Origin: Rs1 sp036960485
Lineage (GTDB): Bacteria > Pseudomonadota > Gammaproteobacteria > Pseudomonadales > Balneatricaceae
DNA: 48,845 nucleotides
Assembly (NCBI GenBank): GCA_036960485.1
Contig: JBALXS010000028.1
Span: 1-48,845 of the forward strand
Reading direction: 5' to 3'
The translations under genes and the position numbers were made by a program. A model generated the notes under the pieces. It was not told the origin of the DNA, did no database searches, and was given only the letters and a program-made list of their open reading frames with translations. Below, in pieces: positions 33,579-42,117 of this stretch (position 1 is its first letter; each line of letters starts with the position of its first letter).

Positions 33579-34370
33579 TTGATTACAACATCATCGAACG
33601 CACAATCTGCAGCGCTACAGCCTTTGCCTAACGCACTACAGCATAAAATTGAGATCCTCTTTACCGACGTAGATGACACGCTAACTTGGCAGGGAAAACT
33701 GCCCGTTGAAACCTTTGTCGCTTTGGATAAGCTGCGAAAAAAAGGGATTACGGTAATACCTGTGACAGGTGCAAGCGCCGGTTGGTGTGATTGCATGATT
33801 CGCACTTGGCCTATTGATTATGTGATTGGCGAAAACGGTAGTTTTTGGATGGCCCGTGATAAGAACGGTAAAGTCAGCTACAACTATAGTGTGCAAGAGC
33901 AACAACGCCAGCAAAATTTAGCCACATTACACACCTTAGCCGCCGAAGTTAAAAAGCGTTTCCCAAGTATTGATTACACACCTGATCAAGCATTTCGCTT
34001 TACTGATATCGCCTTTGATATCGGCCAAGAAACTAAAGTAGATCCACAGCAAGCATTAGCCGCATTACAGTGGCTGCAACAGCAAGGTATCAATGCCAAG
34101 CTTAGTTCCATCCACATTAATGCTTGGTTAGGTGATTACTCAAAAGCTGCCACGGCACTGCGCTGGTTGGCCGATCAAGGAAAAAGCACCACTGAGCACT
34201 GTGCATTTATTGGAGATTCGCCCAATGATGAGGCCATGTTTGAGCATTTCGATTGCTCAATAGGCGTGGCTAATATCGCCAAGTTTGTCGACAATATGCA
34301 ATATCATCCACGCTATATTACTCAATCTAACGGTGGCTTCGGCTTTGTTGAGCTCGCCGATATTTTGTAG
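33579..34370 (+). CDS. HAD-IIB family phosphatase
   Basis: This cytoplasmic HAD hydrolase of about 263 residues has motif I DVDDTLTW (nucleophile Asp), motif II TGASAGW, and motif III/IV with GDSPNDEAMFE. The cap between motifs II and III is of type IIB, as in sucrose-, trehalose- and mannosyl-3-phosphoglycerate phosphatases. I use the TTG at 33579 with AAGAGA six bases upstream; a TTG five codons earlier lacks a ribosome site, and no ATG exists before the catalytic motif. It ends the importer operon and would dephosphorylate a phosphorylated product of the EEP enzyme. Confidence 0.85.
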   Translation: MITTSSNAQSAALQPLPNALQHKIEILFTDVDDTLTWQGKLPVETFVALDKLRKKGITVIPVTGASAGWCDCMIRTWPIDYVIGENGSFWMARDKNGKVSYNYSVQEQQRQQNLATLHTLAAEVKKRFPSIDYTPDQAFRFTDIAFDIGQETKVDPQQALAALQWLQQQGINAKLSSIHINAWLGDYSKAATALRWLADQGKSTTEHCAFIGDSPNDEAMFEHFDCSIGVANIAKFVDNMQYHPRYITQSNGGFGFVELADIL

Positions 34371-34394
34371 AAGTATGGTGATACCTTCAGCAAG

Positions 34395-34430
34395 AACTGC
34401 TCGTTATCATTCATATAACAAACAGTTTTT
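34395..34430 (+). terminator. Terminator between the importer operon and lhgO
   Basis: AACTG...CAGTT with inner arms GTTAT/ATAAC, followed by TTTTTATAG on the plus strand. It ends the importer operon between two convergent genes. Confidence 0.55.
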
Positions 34431-34464
34431 ATAGGCGATAACTCACCGCTTTGACAATAGAAAT

Positions 34465-35667
34465 TTAAACCTCTACCAGCTTATCGCAAATGTATTTGCC
34501 GATAGGTATTGCCGAAGTCGCTGCAGGAGATGGCGCATTACACACATGCAGACTACGTGGGCTTGATGCGAACAAAAAGTCATGCACTAGAGAACCGTCT
34601 TTCATCACCGCTTGCGCCCGCACCCCCGCAGGATAAGGCTGTAAATCTGTTACGCTTAGTTGCGGGCAGTACTTTTGCACCGTTTTCAAATATCCGGGTT
34701 TGTACCAAGAGTTTTTTGTTTCGACGAAACCTGTGGCAAAGTTGTTTTTCAATACTCGCCAAAAACCGCTAAAGCACAACATTTGCCATACATCTTGGAA
34801 GCTAAAATTGAGCTTAGCATAACCTTCTCGCTTCCAACCTTGCACTGCATTTGGCCCCACCGTAACGCTGCCATCGATCATACGTGTTAAATGCACTCCT
34901 AAAAAAGGTAATTCAGGATCAGGTATTGGGTAGATTAAATGGTTAACTATGTTGTTATATTTAGCGGGTAATTGATAGTACTCACCTCTAAAGGGGATTA
35001 TTTGAAAGTCTGTTTTTATGCCTAACATCTTGGTTGTGCGATCAGCCATTAGCCCAGAGCAGGTAATCAAAAAGCGCCCTTCAAAACTGCGTATTTCCCC
35101 GCTATTATCCACTTCAACGGTCACAACAGAGGGAGATTCTTGCAAGGCAATAACCTTGTGATTAAGGCGTGCATCGCCACCAGCCTCTGTAAAACACTGC
35201 GCCATTTTAGTAGTAATTTGCTGATAATTAACAATGGCGGTATCTTTCACTAACAGTCCACCAAGGCCTACTATATTAGGTTCGCGCTGTTTAAGTTGCT
35301 GCGCATCCAGCAATTCAACCTTAATGCCGTTTTGCGCGCAACGCTGATAGAGCACTTGCATACGCTCAACTTCAATTTTATTAGTTGCCACTAACATTTT
35401 GCCACACTGATTATAGGCAATATCGTGCTCACGACAAAAAGAGAGCGTTGCATCAACCCCCTCTTTACAAAATTTCGCTTTCAAACTGCCCGGCGCATAA
35501 TAAACGCCGGCATGCACAACACCACTGTTGTGGCCTGTTTGATGGGCGCTATAGCTGTTTTCTTTTTCTAACAGCAACACTGTTTTTTCTGGATAGCGTT
35601 GCTGTAATTGCCAAGCGGTTGACATGCCGACAATGCCACCACCAATCACTATATAATCGTATGTCAT
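34465..35667 (-). CDS. lhgO: L-2-hydroxyglutarate oxidase/dehydrogenase
   Basis: This flavoprotein of about 400 residues has the N-terminal FAD motif YIVIGGGIVGMSTAWQLQ, the LhgO-typical SAHQTGHNSGVVHAGVYYAP and LKAKFCKEG, and GVHLTRMIDGSVTVGPNAV in the C-terminal half. LhgO oxidises L-2-hydroxyglutarate to 2-oxoglutarate and passes electrons to the membrane quinone pool. The ATG at 35667 follows GAGAGAG. It lies directly downstream of the glaH fragment on the same strand, matching the glaH-lhgO order of lysine/glutarate catabolism. Confidence 0.95.
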   Translation of the reverse strand: MTYDYIVIGGGIVGMSTAWQLQQRYPEKTVLLLEKENSYSAHQTGHNSGVVHAGVYYAPGSLKAKFCKEGVDATLSFCREHDIAYNQCGKMLVATNKIEVERMQVLYQRCAQNGIKVELLDAQQLKQREPNIVGLGGLLVKDTAIVNYQQITTKMAQCFTEAGGDARLNHKVIALQESPSVVTVEVDNSGEIRSFEGRFLITCSGLMADRTTKMLGIKTDFQIIPFRGEYYQLPAKYNNIVNHLIYPIPDPELPFLGVHLTRMIDGSVTVGPNAVQGWKREGYAKLNFSFQDVWQMLCFSGFWRVLKNNFATGFVETKNSWYKPGYLKTVQKYCPQLSVTDLQPYPAGVRAQAVMKDGSLVHDFLFASSPRSLHVCNAPSPAATSAIPIGKYICDKLVEV

Positions 35668-35767
35668 ATACTCTCTCAAAAATATTTGCCCAGCTATTCA
35701 AGTAATACTTAAAACCATCTTAAATGGTGGAATTAATGCAGGATTATCATTTATGTTAGGATACTTT

Positions 35768-35990
35768 TTACTGAGTAAAATAAACACTTTGGCGCAGTAA
35801 TTCACGCATTAACAGTGGATGTACCACAAACTTATTGCGCCCGTGTAGCCAGCAATGGTTTTGTAATACCAGCTTTGATCCTAAGGCAATGGCACTGCAG
35901 TTAGGATCGGCCTCTACGCAGGCACCCATTCGATAAAGATAACGCTCTTGAGCTATATTGTATAGCTCAGCAAACTGCTCAATAAACAGA
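35768..35990 (-). CDS. glaH: GlaH/CsiD glutarate 2-hydroxylase, C-terminal part (rest lost in the assembly gap)
   Basis: The 74 visible C-terminal residues include LVLQNHCWLHGRNKFVVHP and LLMRELLRQSVYF, matching the C-terminus of E. coli GlaH (CsiD), where WLHGR holds an iron-binding His. GlaH is a Fe(II)/2-oxoglutarate dioxygenase that converts glutarate to L-2-hydroxyglutarate, the substrate of LhgO, the next gene. The gap of 100 N hides the N-terminal about 250 residues, so the true gap must be larger than 100 bases. The short tail after the gap (36091-36106) is not GlaH sequence. Confidence 0.85.
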
Positions 35991-36090
35991 NNNNNNNNNN
36001 NNNNNNNNNNNNNNNNNNNNNNNNNNNNNNNNNNNNNNNNNNNNNNNNNNNNNNNNNNNNNNNNNNNNNNNNNNNNNNNNNNNNNNNNNN
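35991..36090. other. Assembly gap (100 N)
   Basis: Exactly 100 undetermined bases, a typical placeholder for a gap of unknown size. A normal glaH gene needs about 750 more bases here. Confidence 0.99.
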
Positions 36091-36175
36091 GCCTATATTT
36101 ACGCACTCATTGGCGTGCTTCCTATTGATATAAATAAACGGATTTAATTATTACCTGAATCGACACAAATCAATA

Positions 36176-36213
36176 ATGTTGGTATTTTATTTTTACGCCA
36201 ATGTTTTTATTTA
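36176..36213. promoter_or_regulatory. Possible GlaR/CsiR operator half-sites
   Basis: ATGT-N5-TTTT occurs at 36176-36188 and a near copy (ATGT-N5-TTTA) at 36201-36213, in the region upstream of both glaH and the GntR gene. They resemble the (T/A)TGT-N5-TTTT half-sites I recall for E. coli CsiR, though the spacing here (12 bp) is wider. Confidence 0.35.
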
Positions 36214-36251
36214 TTATCTTGCTTAACTATTAGCAATACATCCCTTAAACT

Positions 36252-37013
36252 ATGGCCAAATACAGCACTGAGTTAAATAATCTAATGACTGATCGCTACT
36301 CTTTCTTGCCAGACACTACTGCTACAATCGCTACGACTGAACTATCTAATCAAGCCAAAGACAATTTTGCGGCACAAGTGATGGGCAGGCTTAAACAAGA
36401 TATTCTCAGTGGCTACTTTAAGCCTGGGGAAAAGCTGCGGATGAATCGCCTAAAAGAGCGCTATAGCGTGGGTATCAGCCCGCTTCGCGAAGCACTATCT
36501 CAACTACTTATTGAGCAGTTAGTCGTGGTAGAAAATCAACGCGGCTTTACAGTCCACCCCATTTCAAAAGCAGAAATGATCGATATTTACCAGACCCGTG
36601 CTGAAATTGAACAGCTATGTATAGAATTAGCCATTGAACGAGGCGGAGATGACTGGGAAGCTGGAATCGTTGCAACAGCGCACAGTATGCGAAAATATCA
36701 TTCTAAGCTAGAACAGAAACCACAAGAATGGGAGCGCAGGCATCAAGCGTTTCACACTGCGATTGCCAACGGCTGCCAATCCCCTACTTTGTTGCATGTT
36801 AGGCGTTCGCTTTATGAAAAAGCTTCTCGCTATCGCAACTTATGGCTACAAGATAATATGATGCAGCCTCATATTTTTGACGATAACCAAAAAGAACACG
36901 ACGCCCTGATAAACGCACTAATAGATAAAAAAACAGACAGCGCCAAAGCGTTAATTAAAGCACACTTACTCGGCCCTAGCCGCCTGTTGTCACAAAGTGT
37001 TAATTTTGATTGA
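36252..37013 (+). CDS. GntR/FadR-type regulator (GlaR/CsiR-like)
   Basis: The 253-residue protein has a GntR winged helix (about residues 43-105: MGRLKQDILSGYFKPGEKLR, then YSVGISPLREALSQLL and GFTVHPISKAEM) and an all-helical FCD effector domain. The HTH-FCD layout and position, divergent from glaH-lhgO, match CsiR/GlaR, the repressor of the glutarate operon that responds to glutarate. An N-terminal extension of about 40 residues before the HTH is unusual; an internal ATG at 36285 would shorten it. Both starts lack a strong ribosome site. Confidence 0.88.
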   Translation: MAKYSTELNNLMTDRYSFLPDTTATIATTELSNQAKDNFAAQVMGRLKQDILSGYFKPGEKLRMNRLKERYSVGISPLREALSQLLIEQLVVVENQRGFTVHPISKAEMIDIYQTRAEIEQLCIELAIERGGDDWEAGIVATAHSMRKYHSKLEQKPQEWERRHQAFHTAIANGCQSPTLLHVRRSLYEKASRYRNLWLQDNMMQPHIFDDNQKEHDALINALIDKKTDSAKALIKAHLLGPSRLLSQSVNFD

Positions 37014-37056
37014 GTGCTTTAACGTAAGGATTACTTTTGAATTTTCGAAGTATGAT

Positions 37057-37390
37057 TCAGCGCTTTGCGCCATGGACGATAATTACATCCAGTGCTGTAA
37101 CATCAACGCCTTCTAAACAACCAGCATTAAAACCAAACATACCTGGCTTGATTCTGGTTTTATGAAACCTGTAGATAGCGCATGTTTTACAAAAGTAATG
37201 CTTGGCTGTATGAGTATGAAACTGATACAAACCTAAATTTTTCTCACCTGCTAATAGCTTATAATCAGATTCATTTGCATACACCATTTTAGCGCCTTTG
37301 CGAATACACTGTGAACAATCACACTGGCGAATCACAACTAACTTCGAATAACACGCTTTGGCAATGACAACTGCCTTTATATACTTTCAT
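37057..37390 (-). pseudogene. GFA family (glutathione-dependent formaldehyde-activating) gene, frameshifted
   Basis: An ATG at 37390 opens MKVYKGSCHCQSVLFEVSC, the standard GFA N-terminus with its first zinc cysteines, but this frame stops after 23 codons. The downstream frame, shifted by one base, continues with VIRQCDCSQCIRKGAKMVY, a KHYFCKTC zinc motif and GMFGFNAGCLEGVD. The two together span 334 bp, i.e. 3n+1, as expected for one missing or extra base near 37330-37345. All zinc-binding Cys motifs are present across the two frames. It is a recent frameshift or a sequencing error close to the assembly gap. Confidence 0.8.
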
Positions 37391-37567
37391 CTTTTCCCCT
37401 TAGATTATTTAACTGTTTGAAATTTTAAATAGTAATCATTATTAAAAAGTATATAAGCGCCCCATGTTATACAAAAATTTTACCGTGATCCCCAAAGTTA
37501 AAGTTCTATAGCCTCACATCTTTTTTTAAACCGAGCACTAGTGATCTAATATCTAAGTCGAAGGCTT

Positions 37568-38470
37568 TCACTGATCTGACAACCAATGCTCAACAGTCAC
37601 TATGTGGGGGTTTTTGGTTTGTTTGCGATGATTCAGTAAATAATAGCCATAATCAGGCCTATCGATTTGTGGCCCGACCACTTGTAGATCGCCACGATCA
37701 ATAAAGTGCTGCACTAACCCTCGGGTTCCTAACACAATACCCTCCCCAGCTCTGGCTCTTTCTATAAGTAGAGGGTAATTTAAGTAATGCCCCACAAGAC
37801 GATTACTAGGGGCGGCTATGTCCTGTAATTCAAACCACTTTTCCCACGTTAACCAATCATAGTTATCTCTGTCATAGCACAGTAGCCATGCAGCTTGATA
37901 GATAGAAGGGCAGCTCTGAGCGGTGAGGTGGTGTTTTTGAGCGAAACCGGGACTTGCTAGAGGGACACAGTACTCAGGAATAATTCGAATCCCTTGTGGA
38001 TAAATACCAAAACGAATGGATAAATCGACATGACTATTAGAAAAGTCACGGTAACGATCAGCAGTAAAAAGGCTTAAATCCAGTTTAGGATCTAGCTCAG
38101 TTAACCCTCCAAGACGCGGTAATAACCATAAGTGAGCAACACCGAGAGAGCACCCTAAAACCACCGATTTATAGCCGGTATCACGTAGTTGTTGTACGGT
38201 TTCACGTAAGTTTTCAAAAGAGCTTTCAGCACTTTGCGCCAACACTTTGCCAGCCACTGTAAGCTGCGCTGAATTAGCGCCTCTATCAAAGAGACTAACC
38301 CCTAACCACTGCTCTAAATGGGCGACATGGCGAGTAATCGAAGGCTGCGACACACCGACCTGTTTAGCTGCTTGACTAAAGCTGCCATATTTAGCGGCTT
38401 GAGAAAAAGCCAGTAGCGCATTGAGTGGCGGCAACACATTTGTGTCGTCGGTGAGAATCCTTTTTGCCAT
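37568..38470 (-). CDS. LysR family transcriptional regulator (GcvA-like)
   Basis: The 300-residue protein has LPPLNALLAFSQAAKYGSFS, then AKQVGVSQPSITRHVAHLEQ and LGVSLFDRGANSAQLTVAG for the HTH, and a complete effector domain, in the style of GcvA-type LysR proteins. AGGTTTTTG precedes the ATG. It is divergent from an MFS transporter gene 269 bp away, whose upstream region carries a 13-bp tandem repeat and a 10-bp palindrome (ATGAATTCAT at 38681). It probably regulates that transporter. Confidence 0.92.
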   Translation of the reverse strand: MAKRILTDDTNVLPPLNALLAFSQAAKYGSFSQAAKQVGVSQPSITRHVAHLEQWLGVSLFDRGANSAQLTVAGKVLAQSAESSFENLRETVQQLRDTGYKSVVLGCSLGVAHLWLLPRLGGLTELDPKLDLSLFTADRYRDFSNSHVDLSIRFGIYPQGIRIIPEYCVPLASPGFAQKHHLTAQSCPSIYQAAWLLCYDRDNYDWLTWEKWFELQDIAAPSNRLVGHYLNYPLLIERARAGEGIVLGTRGLVQHFIDRGDLQVVGPQIDRPDYGYYLLNHRKQTKNPHIVTVEHWLSDQ

Positions 38471-38645
38471 AACAAAAACCTATGCTAGTCGAACATTTGT
38501 AAGGGGCTTTTAATGATAGCTAAAGTGCGCTCCAATAGCATTAATATGACGGCTAAATTCGACGAGAGCATCATCTAAAGATTATCTCATGCAATACTAG
38601 ATTTTATTTTTAATAGTTTGCAGGTGTTTTAGTACAGTATTTAGC

Positions 38646-38676
38646 TATAGCTTTAAGTTATAGCTTTAAGTTATAG
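38646..38676. repeat. 13-bp tandem repeat upstream of the MFS gene
   Basis: TATAGCTTTAAGT occurs twice in exact tandem, plus a third partial unit (TATAG), ending about 64 bp before the MFS start codon. It may be a regulator binding array or slippage. Confidence 0.7.
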
Positions 38677-38739
38677 AACAATGAATTCATATAGTCGTGC
38701 GTAAAAACATCAAGTCAGCGTAAAACATTAGGCCTAGCG

Positions 38740-40035
38740 ATGCAAAAAGTAATAAAAAATGTCAGCTCTTTATTGTTCAGTTATGGCTGTCTATTATTAG
38801 GTAGCGGTCTGTTCATGACTTTGTTGAGCCTACGTAGCTCTTTAGAAGGGTTTTCAACCACTACCACAGGCTTAATCATGAGTGGTTATTATGTGGGAGT
38901 CTTTTTAGGTGCGCGTTACGCGGGCATATTAGTACATAGAGTAGGCTATATCCGCACCTTTAGTGTGCTGGCATCTATTATTTCTATCATGCCACTTGCA
39001 CACATGCTGTGGGTAAATGCATACGGGTGGCTGTTCTTTCGAGTGATTACCGGTTTTGCGATGGCCGGCATGATTATGGTCACTGAAAGCTGGCTTAACA
39101 CAGGCGTAAAAAACAGCGAGCGCGGCAGCTTATTAGGCATTTATATGGTGATTAACTATTTAGGTGCAGGAGCCGCACAATTACTTTTGCTACTGCATGA
39201 TGTTGATGGCTATCAACTATTTATAATGTCCTCTATTTGTTTTTCACTCTGTTTAATTCCTGTGGCATTAACGAAAAGGATAGAGCCGACTCCTGAGCCT
39301 TTTCAACCCCTTAAAATTTTACCTACTTTGCAACGTACACCCGTCGGATTTTACTGTGCAATGTGCGCTGGTTTTGCGGGGGCATCTTTCAATTCAATTG
39401 GCCCTCTCTTTGCGCTTAAAATAGGCTTAACCAATCAACAGATAGTGTTGTTCATGGCATTAGGTATCTGTGGCGGTTTAGTATTACAAAGTACTGTCGG
39501 TAAGCTTTCAGATCGCTTCGATCGACGTAAAGTGATTGCTATAGTGGCGTCTTGCGTGCTGGTGGTTTGCCTGCTGATGCGTTGGCAAGTGAGTCACGGT
39601 TTCAACTTGACCAGTTTGTTCATTAACAGCTTTGTTTATGGTAGCTTAGCTTTCACCTTGTATTCACTGGCAGCTGCACACGCAAATGATTGGGCAAGTG
39701 ATAATTCACGTATGCAAACGGCAGGTGCTTTATTAGTGGCCTATAGTATCGGGGCTGTCATCGGACCATTAGTGAGCGCCAGTGCTATCACTTATTTCGG
39801 CGCGGTGAGTCTGTTTGATACCATCGCTATTGGCACTAGTTTGTTAGTTATTTTTAGCTTAGTACAGCTCGGTGGTTTTCGAGGGCGCAGACCACGCATC
39901 AAAAAGCAGTTCGTAGCACGTCCTGGATCTTACTTTACGTCAGGAGAAATTTATCGTGCAGTGCAGGCAGAATCTGAACCTGTGATGACAGAAGTTGCAG
40001 AGGAAAATGCAGAGAAACCATCATCTGAGAAATAA
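38740..40035 (+). CDS. MFS transporter (YcaD-like)
   Basis: The 431-residue protein has 12 predicted helices. The loop after helix 2 reads ARYAGILVHRVGYIRTF (degenerate MFS motif), helix 4 has RVITGFAMAGMIMVTESWLN, and the mid-loop reads GKLSDRFDRRKVIAIVASC. This is the pattern of YcaD and related uncharacterised MFS proteins (GFAMAGMIMVTESWLN is their hallmark). The C-terminal 45 residues are a polar cytoplasmic tail rich in Glu. The substrate is unknown. It is divergent from a LysR gene and directly precedes the decayed amidohydrolase. Confidence 0.9.
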   Translation: MQKVIKNVSSLLFSYGCLLLGSGLFMTLLSLRSSLEGFSTTTTGLIMSGYYVGVFLGARYAGILVHRVGYIRTFSVLASIISIMPLAHMLWVNAYGWLFFRVITGFAMAGMIMVTESWLNTGVKNSERGSLLGIYMVINYLGAGAAQLLLLLHDVDGYQLFIMSSICFSLCLIPVALTKRIEPTPEPFQPLKILPTLQRTPVGFYCAMCAGFAGASFNSIGPLFALKIGLTNQQIVLFMALGICGGLVLQSTVGKLSDRFDRRKVIAIVASCVLVVCLLMRWQVSHGFNLTSLFINSFVYGSLAFTLYSLAAAHANDWASDNSRMQTAGALLVAYSIGAVIGPLVSASAITYFGAVSLFDTIAIGTSLLVIFSLVQLGGFRGRRPRIKKQFVARPGSYFTSGEIYRAVQAESEPVMTEVAEENAEKPSSEK

Positions 40036-40040
40036 TCATA

Positions 40041-40427
40041 GCTGGTCACTTTAGCAGCACTGCCGCTGAGCTAATAATAGTGATCGGTCACTGTGCAAAG
40101 CCTGCAGTAGCGCAAGGTGAGTTTGATCAGTGGACTGTTGATATGCAAGAACTGGCAGCGCACAGCCATTGTTATTGCAAAATATCAGGCTTAATTACTG
40201 AGGCTATTGTTAATTGGAAAATAACCGATTTACAGCCATACATGACCCACTTGCTCGATTTTTTTACACATCAGCGTTTAATACAGGAAAGTGATTGGCC
40301 GGTACTTAATTTAGCTAGTGATTACTCACTGTGGCTAGCCACTAGCGAAACATGATTAACGCCACTAAGCGATACACCGTGCGAACAAACTTTTACCACC
40401 AATGCGTAACAATTTTATAAGCTATAA
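40041..40427 (+). pseudogene. Decayed TIM-barrel amidohydrolase (fuconolactonase type)
   Basis: The frame holds the C-terminal third of an amidohydrolase_2/L-fuconolactonase-like enzyme: IVIGHCAKPAV, YCKISGLITEA and SDWPVLNLASDYSLW. It is interrupted by an in-frame TGA at 40353 and TAA at 40407; between and after them LTPLSDTPCEQTFTTNA and QFYKL still match the family C-terminus. The N-terminal two thirds are gone, and the GHCAKP motif replaces the usual Asp before His with Gly. The first 15 residues run into the end of the MFS gene. Its neighbours are the SDR and FAH genes of the same expected sugar-acid pathway. Confidence 0.82.
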
Positions 40428-40444
40428 GCTATGAGCTATGAGCT
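40417..40444. repeat. 7-bp tandem repeat, four units
   Basis: ATAAGCT twice, then ATGAGCT twice, in exact tandem. It begins inside the last codons of the decayed amidohydrolase and lies 62 bp before the SDR start. Confidence 0.85.
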
Positions 40445-40505
40445 ACCAAGTTTGAAAACTATACACCCAATCTTATAAAAACAAAGCATAACAGAGGTTA
40501 TTATT

Positions 40506-41234
40506 TTGACTAGATTAGCAGGAAAAACATGTGTTATCACCGCAGCAGGACAAGGTATTGGCCGTGCTACTGCGATTCAATTCGCAGCAGAAGGCGCTAG
40601 AGTTATCGCCACTGATATCAATGAGCAAGCACTAGCATCATTGGAAGGTATGGAAACAGCAGTTCTTGATATTACCGATGCCCAAGCAATTGCTGAATTC
40701 GCCAGTAAAATAGGTAATATTGATGTACTGTTTAACTGTGCCGGCATTGTGCATGCAGGTGGCATTATGGATTGCCCTGAATCTGACTTAGAGCTAGCAT
40801 TAAACCTGAATGTGAAATCTATGTATCATAATATACGCGCATTTTTACCAAAGATGCTCGCTCAAGGTGGTGGATCTATCATCAATATGTCATCGGTTGC
40901 CTCTAGCATTAAAGGCGTACCCAATCGCTTTGCATACAGTGTGAGTAAAGCAGCTGTCATTGGGCTTACAAAATCTGTCGCCGCTGAATATGTAGAACAA
41001 GGTATTCGCTGTAACGCTATTTGCCCGGGTACTGTTGATAGCCCATCACTACATCAACGGTTAGAAGAAACAGGTGATTATGAAGCTGCAATGACTGCTT
41101 TTGTTGCCAGACAACCCATGGGAAGATTAGGCAAAGCAGCTGAAATATCAGCATTAGCCACATACCTAGCAAGTGATGAAAGTGCTTATACTACAGGCCA
41201 AACGCATATCATTGATGGCGGCTGGGCTCTATAA
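40506..41234 (+). CDS. SDR dehydrogenase (2-keto-3-deoxy-L-fuconate dehydrogenase-like)
   Basis: The 242-residue classical short-chain dehydrogenase has the NAD(P) motif TAAGQGIGRA (residues 12-21), NCAG (about 77-80), a catalytic Ser in NMSSVASSIKG and YSVSKAA (Tyr-x3-Lys). The NMSSVASSIKGVPNRFAYSV segment strongly resembles 2-keto-3-deoxy-L-fuconate dehydrogenase and DHRS6-like enzymes. It would oxidise the sugar acid to a diketo compound, the substrate of the next gene. It starts at a TTG (40506) with AGAGG eight bases upstream. The FAH-family gene follows 37 bp downstream. Confidence 0.9.
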   Translation: MTRLAGKTCVITAAGQGIGRATAIQFAAEGARVIATDINEQALASLEGMETAVLDITDAQAIAEFASKIGNIDVLFNCAGIVHAGGIMDCPESDLELALNLNVKSMYHNIRAFLPKMLAQGGGSIINMSSVASSIKGVPNRFAYSVSKAAVIGLTKSVAAEYVEQGIRCNAICPGTVDSPSLHQRLEETGDYEAAMTAFVARQPMGRLGKAAEISALATYLASDESAYTTGQTHIIDGGWAL

Positions 41235-41271
41235 AGCATCCATAATTACCATAATCTATTTAGGTACATAA

Positions 41272-42117
41272 ATGAAATTATTACGTTTCGGTGAAAAAGG
41301 CAATGAGCTGCCAGGTTTAATGGATGAGCAAGGAAATATTCGTGATCTATCTGCACATATTAGTGATTTAGGTGGCAAAAACTTAAGCGATCAAGCGATT
41401 GCAACGCTACGCGCACTAGATATTAATACCCTGCCTATAGTAGACAGCAGTATTCGTATTGGACCTTGCGTGGCCAATGTCGGAAAATTTATTTGTATTG
41501 GCCTTAACTATTCAGATCATGCAGCTGAAGCCGGTATGCAAGTCCCTCCTGAGCCAGTGGTTTTCTTTAAAGCAACTTCAGCAATTATAGGCCCTAACGA
41601 TACCGTAGAAATCCCACGTACTTCTACTGCCACTGATTGGGAGGTTGAGTTAGGTGTTGTCATTGGTAAAGATGCAAAATACATCAACGAAGAAGATGCT
41701 CTTGACTACGTGGCAGGCTACTGTGTCATTAACGATTTATCTGAGCGGGACTTTCAACTTCAACGCGCTGGGCAATGGGTAAAAGGTAAGTCTTGCGATA
41801 CTTTTGGTCCTATCGGCCCATGGCTAGTTACCCGTGATGAAGTTGCTGATCCACAAGCGCTGGGAATGCAGTTAGACGTTAATGGCACACGCTTGCAAGA
41901 TGGCAATACTAAAACGATGGTATACGGTGTGGCACATGTTGTTGCCTATCTTTCGCAATTTATGAGTTTGCAAGCGGGCGATATTATCTCTACTGGCACA
42001 CCTCCAGGTGTAGGCATGGGGCAAAATCCACAAGTATATCTAAAAGCGGGAGACAGCATGAAGTTACATATTGATGGCTTAGGTACTCAGATCCAAAAAG
42101 TTGTTGATAGTGAATAG
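41272..42117 (+). CDS. FAH-family hydrolase (2,4-diketo-3-deoxy-sugar-acid hydrolase-like)
   Basis: The 281-residue fumarylacetoacetate hydrolase family enzyme has FICIGLNYSDHAAEAGMQVP, the metal ligands in DWEVELGVVIG and CVINDLSERDFQ, and ISTGTPPGVGMGQNP near the C-terminus. Close relatives split 2,4-diketo-3-deoxy-L-fuconate or -rhamnonate into pyruvate plus lactate. They are also commonly labelled ureidoglycolate lyase. Following the SDR, it completes the last two steps of a non-phosphorylative deoxy-sugar-acid route. A dehydratase and an intact lactonase are missing from the window. Confidence 0.9.
   Translation: MKLLRFGEKGNELPGLMDEQGNIRDLSAHISDLGGKNLSDQAIATLRALDINTLPIVDSSIRIGPCVANVGKFICIGLNYSDHAAEAGMQVPPEPVVFFKATSAIIGPNDTVEIPRTSTATDWEVELGVVIGKDAKYINEEDALDYVAGYCVINDLSERDFQLQRAGQWVKGKSCDTFGPIGPWLVTRDEVADPQALGMQLDVNGTRLQDGNTKTMVYGVAHVVAYLSQFMSLQAGDIISTGTPPGVGMGQNPQVYLKAGDSMKLHIDGLGTQIQKVVDSE

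Noticed and set aside
36091..36106. Five codons after the N run that could extend the glaH frame
   Set aside because: The residues do not match the GlaH N-terminus; the join is an artefact of translating through the gap.
37420..37445. AT-rich half-dyad resembling a Fur box upstream of the LysR/GFA region
   Set aside because: Only one half matches the consensus well; not enough to call a Fur site in AT-rich DNA.
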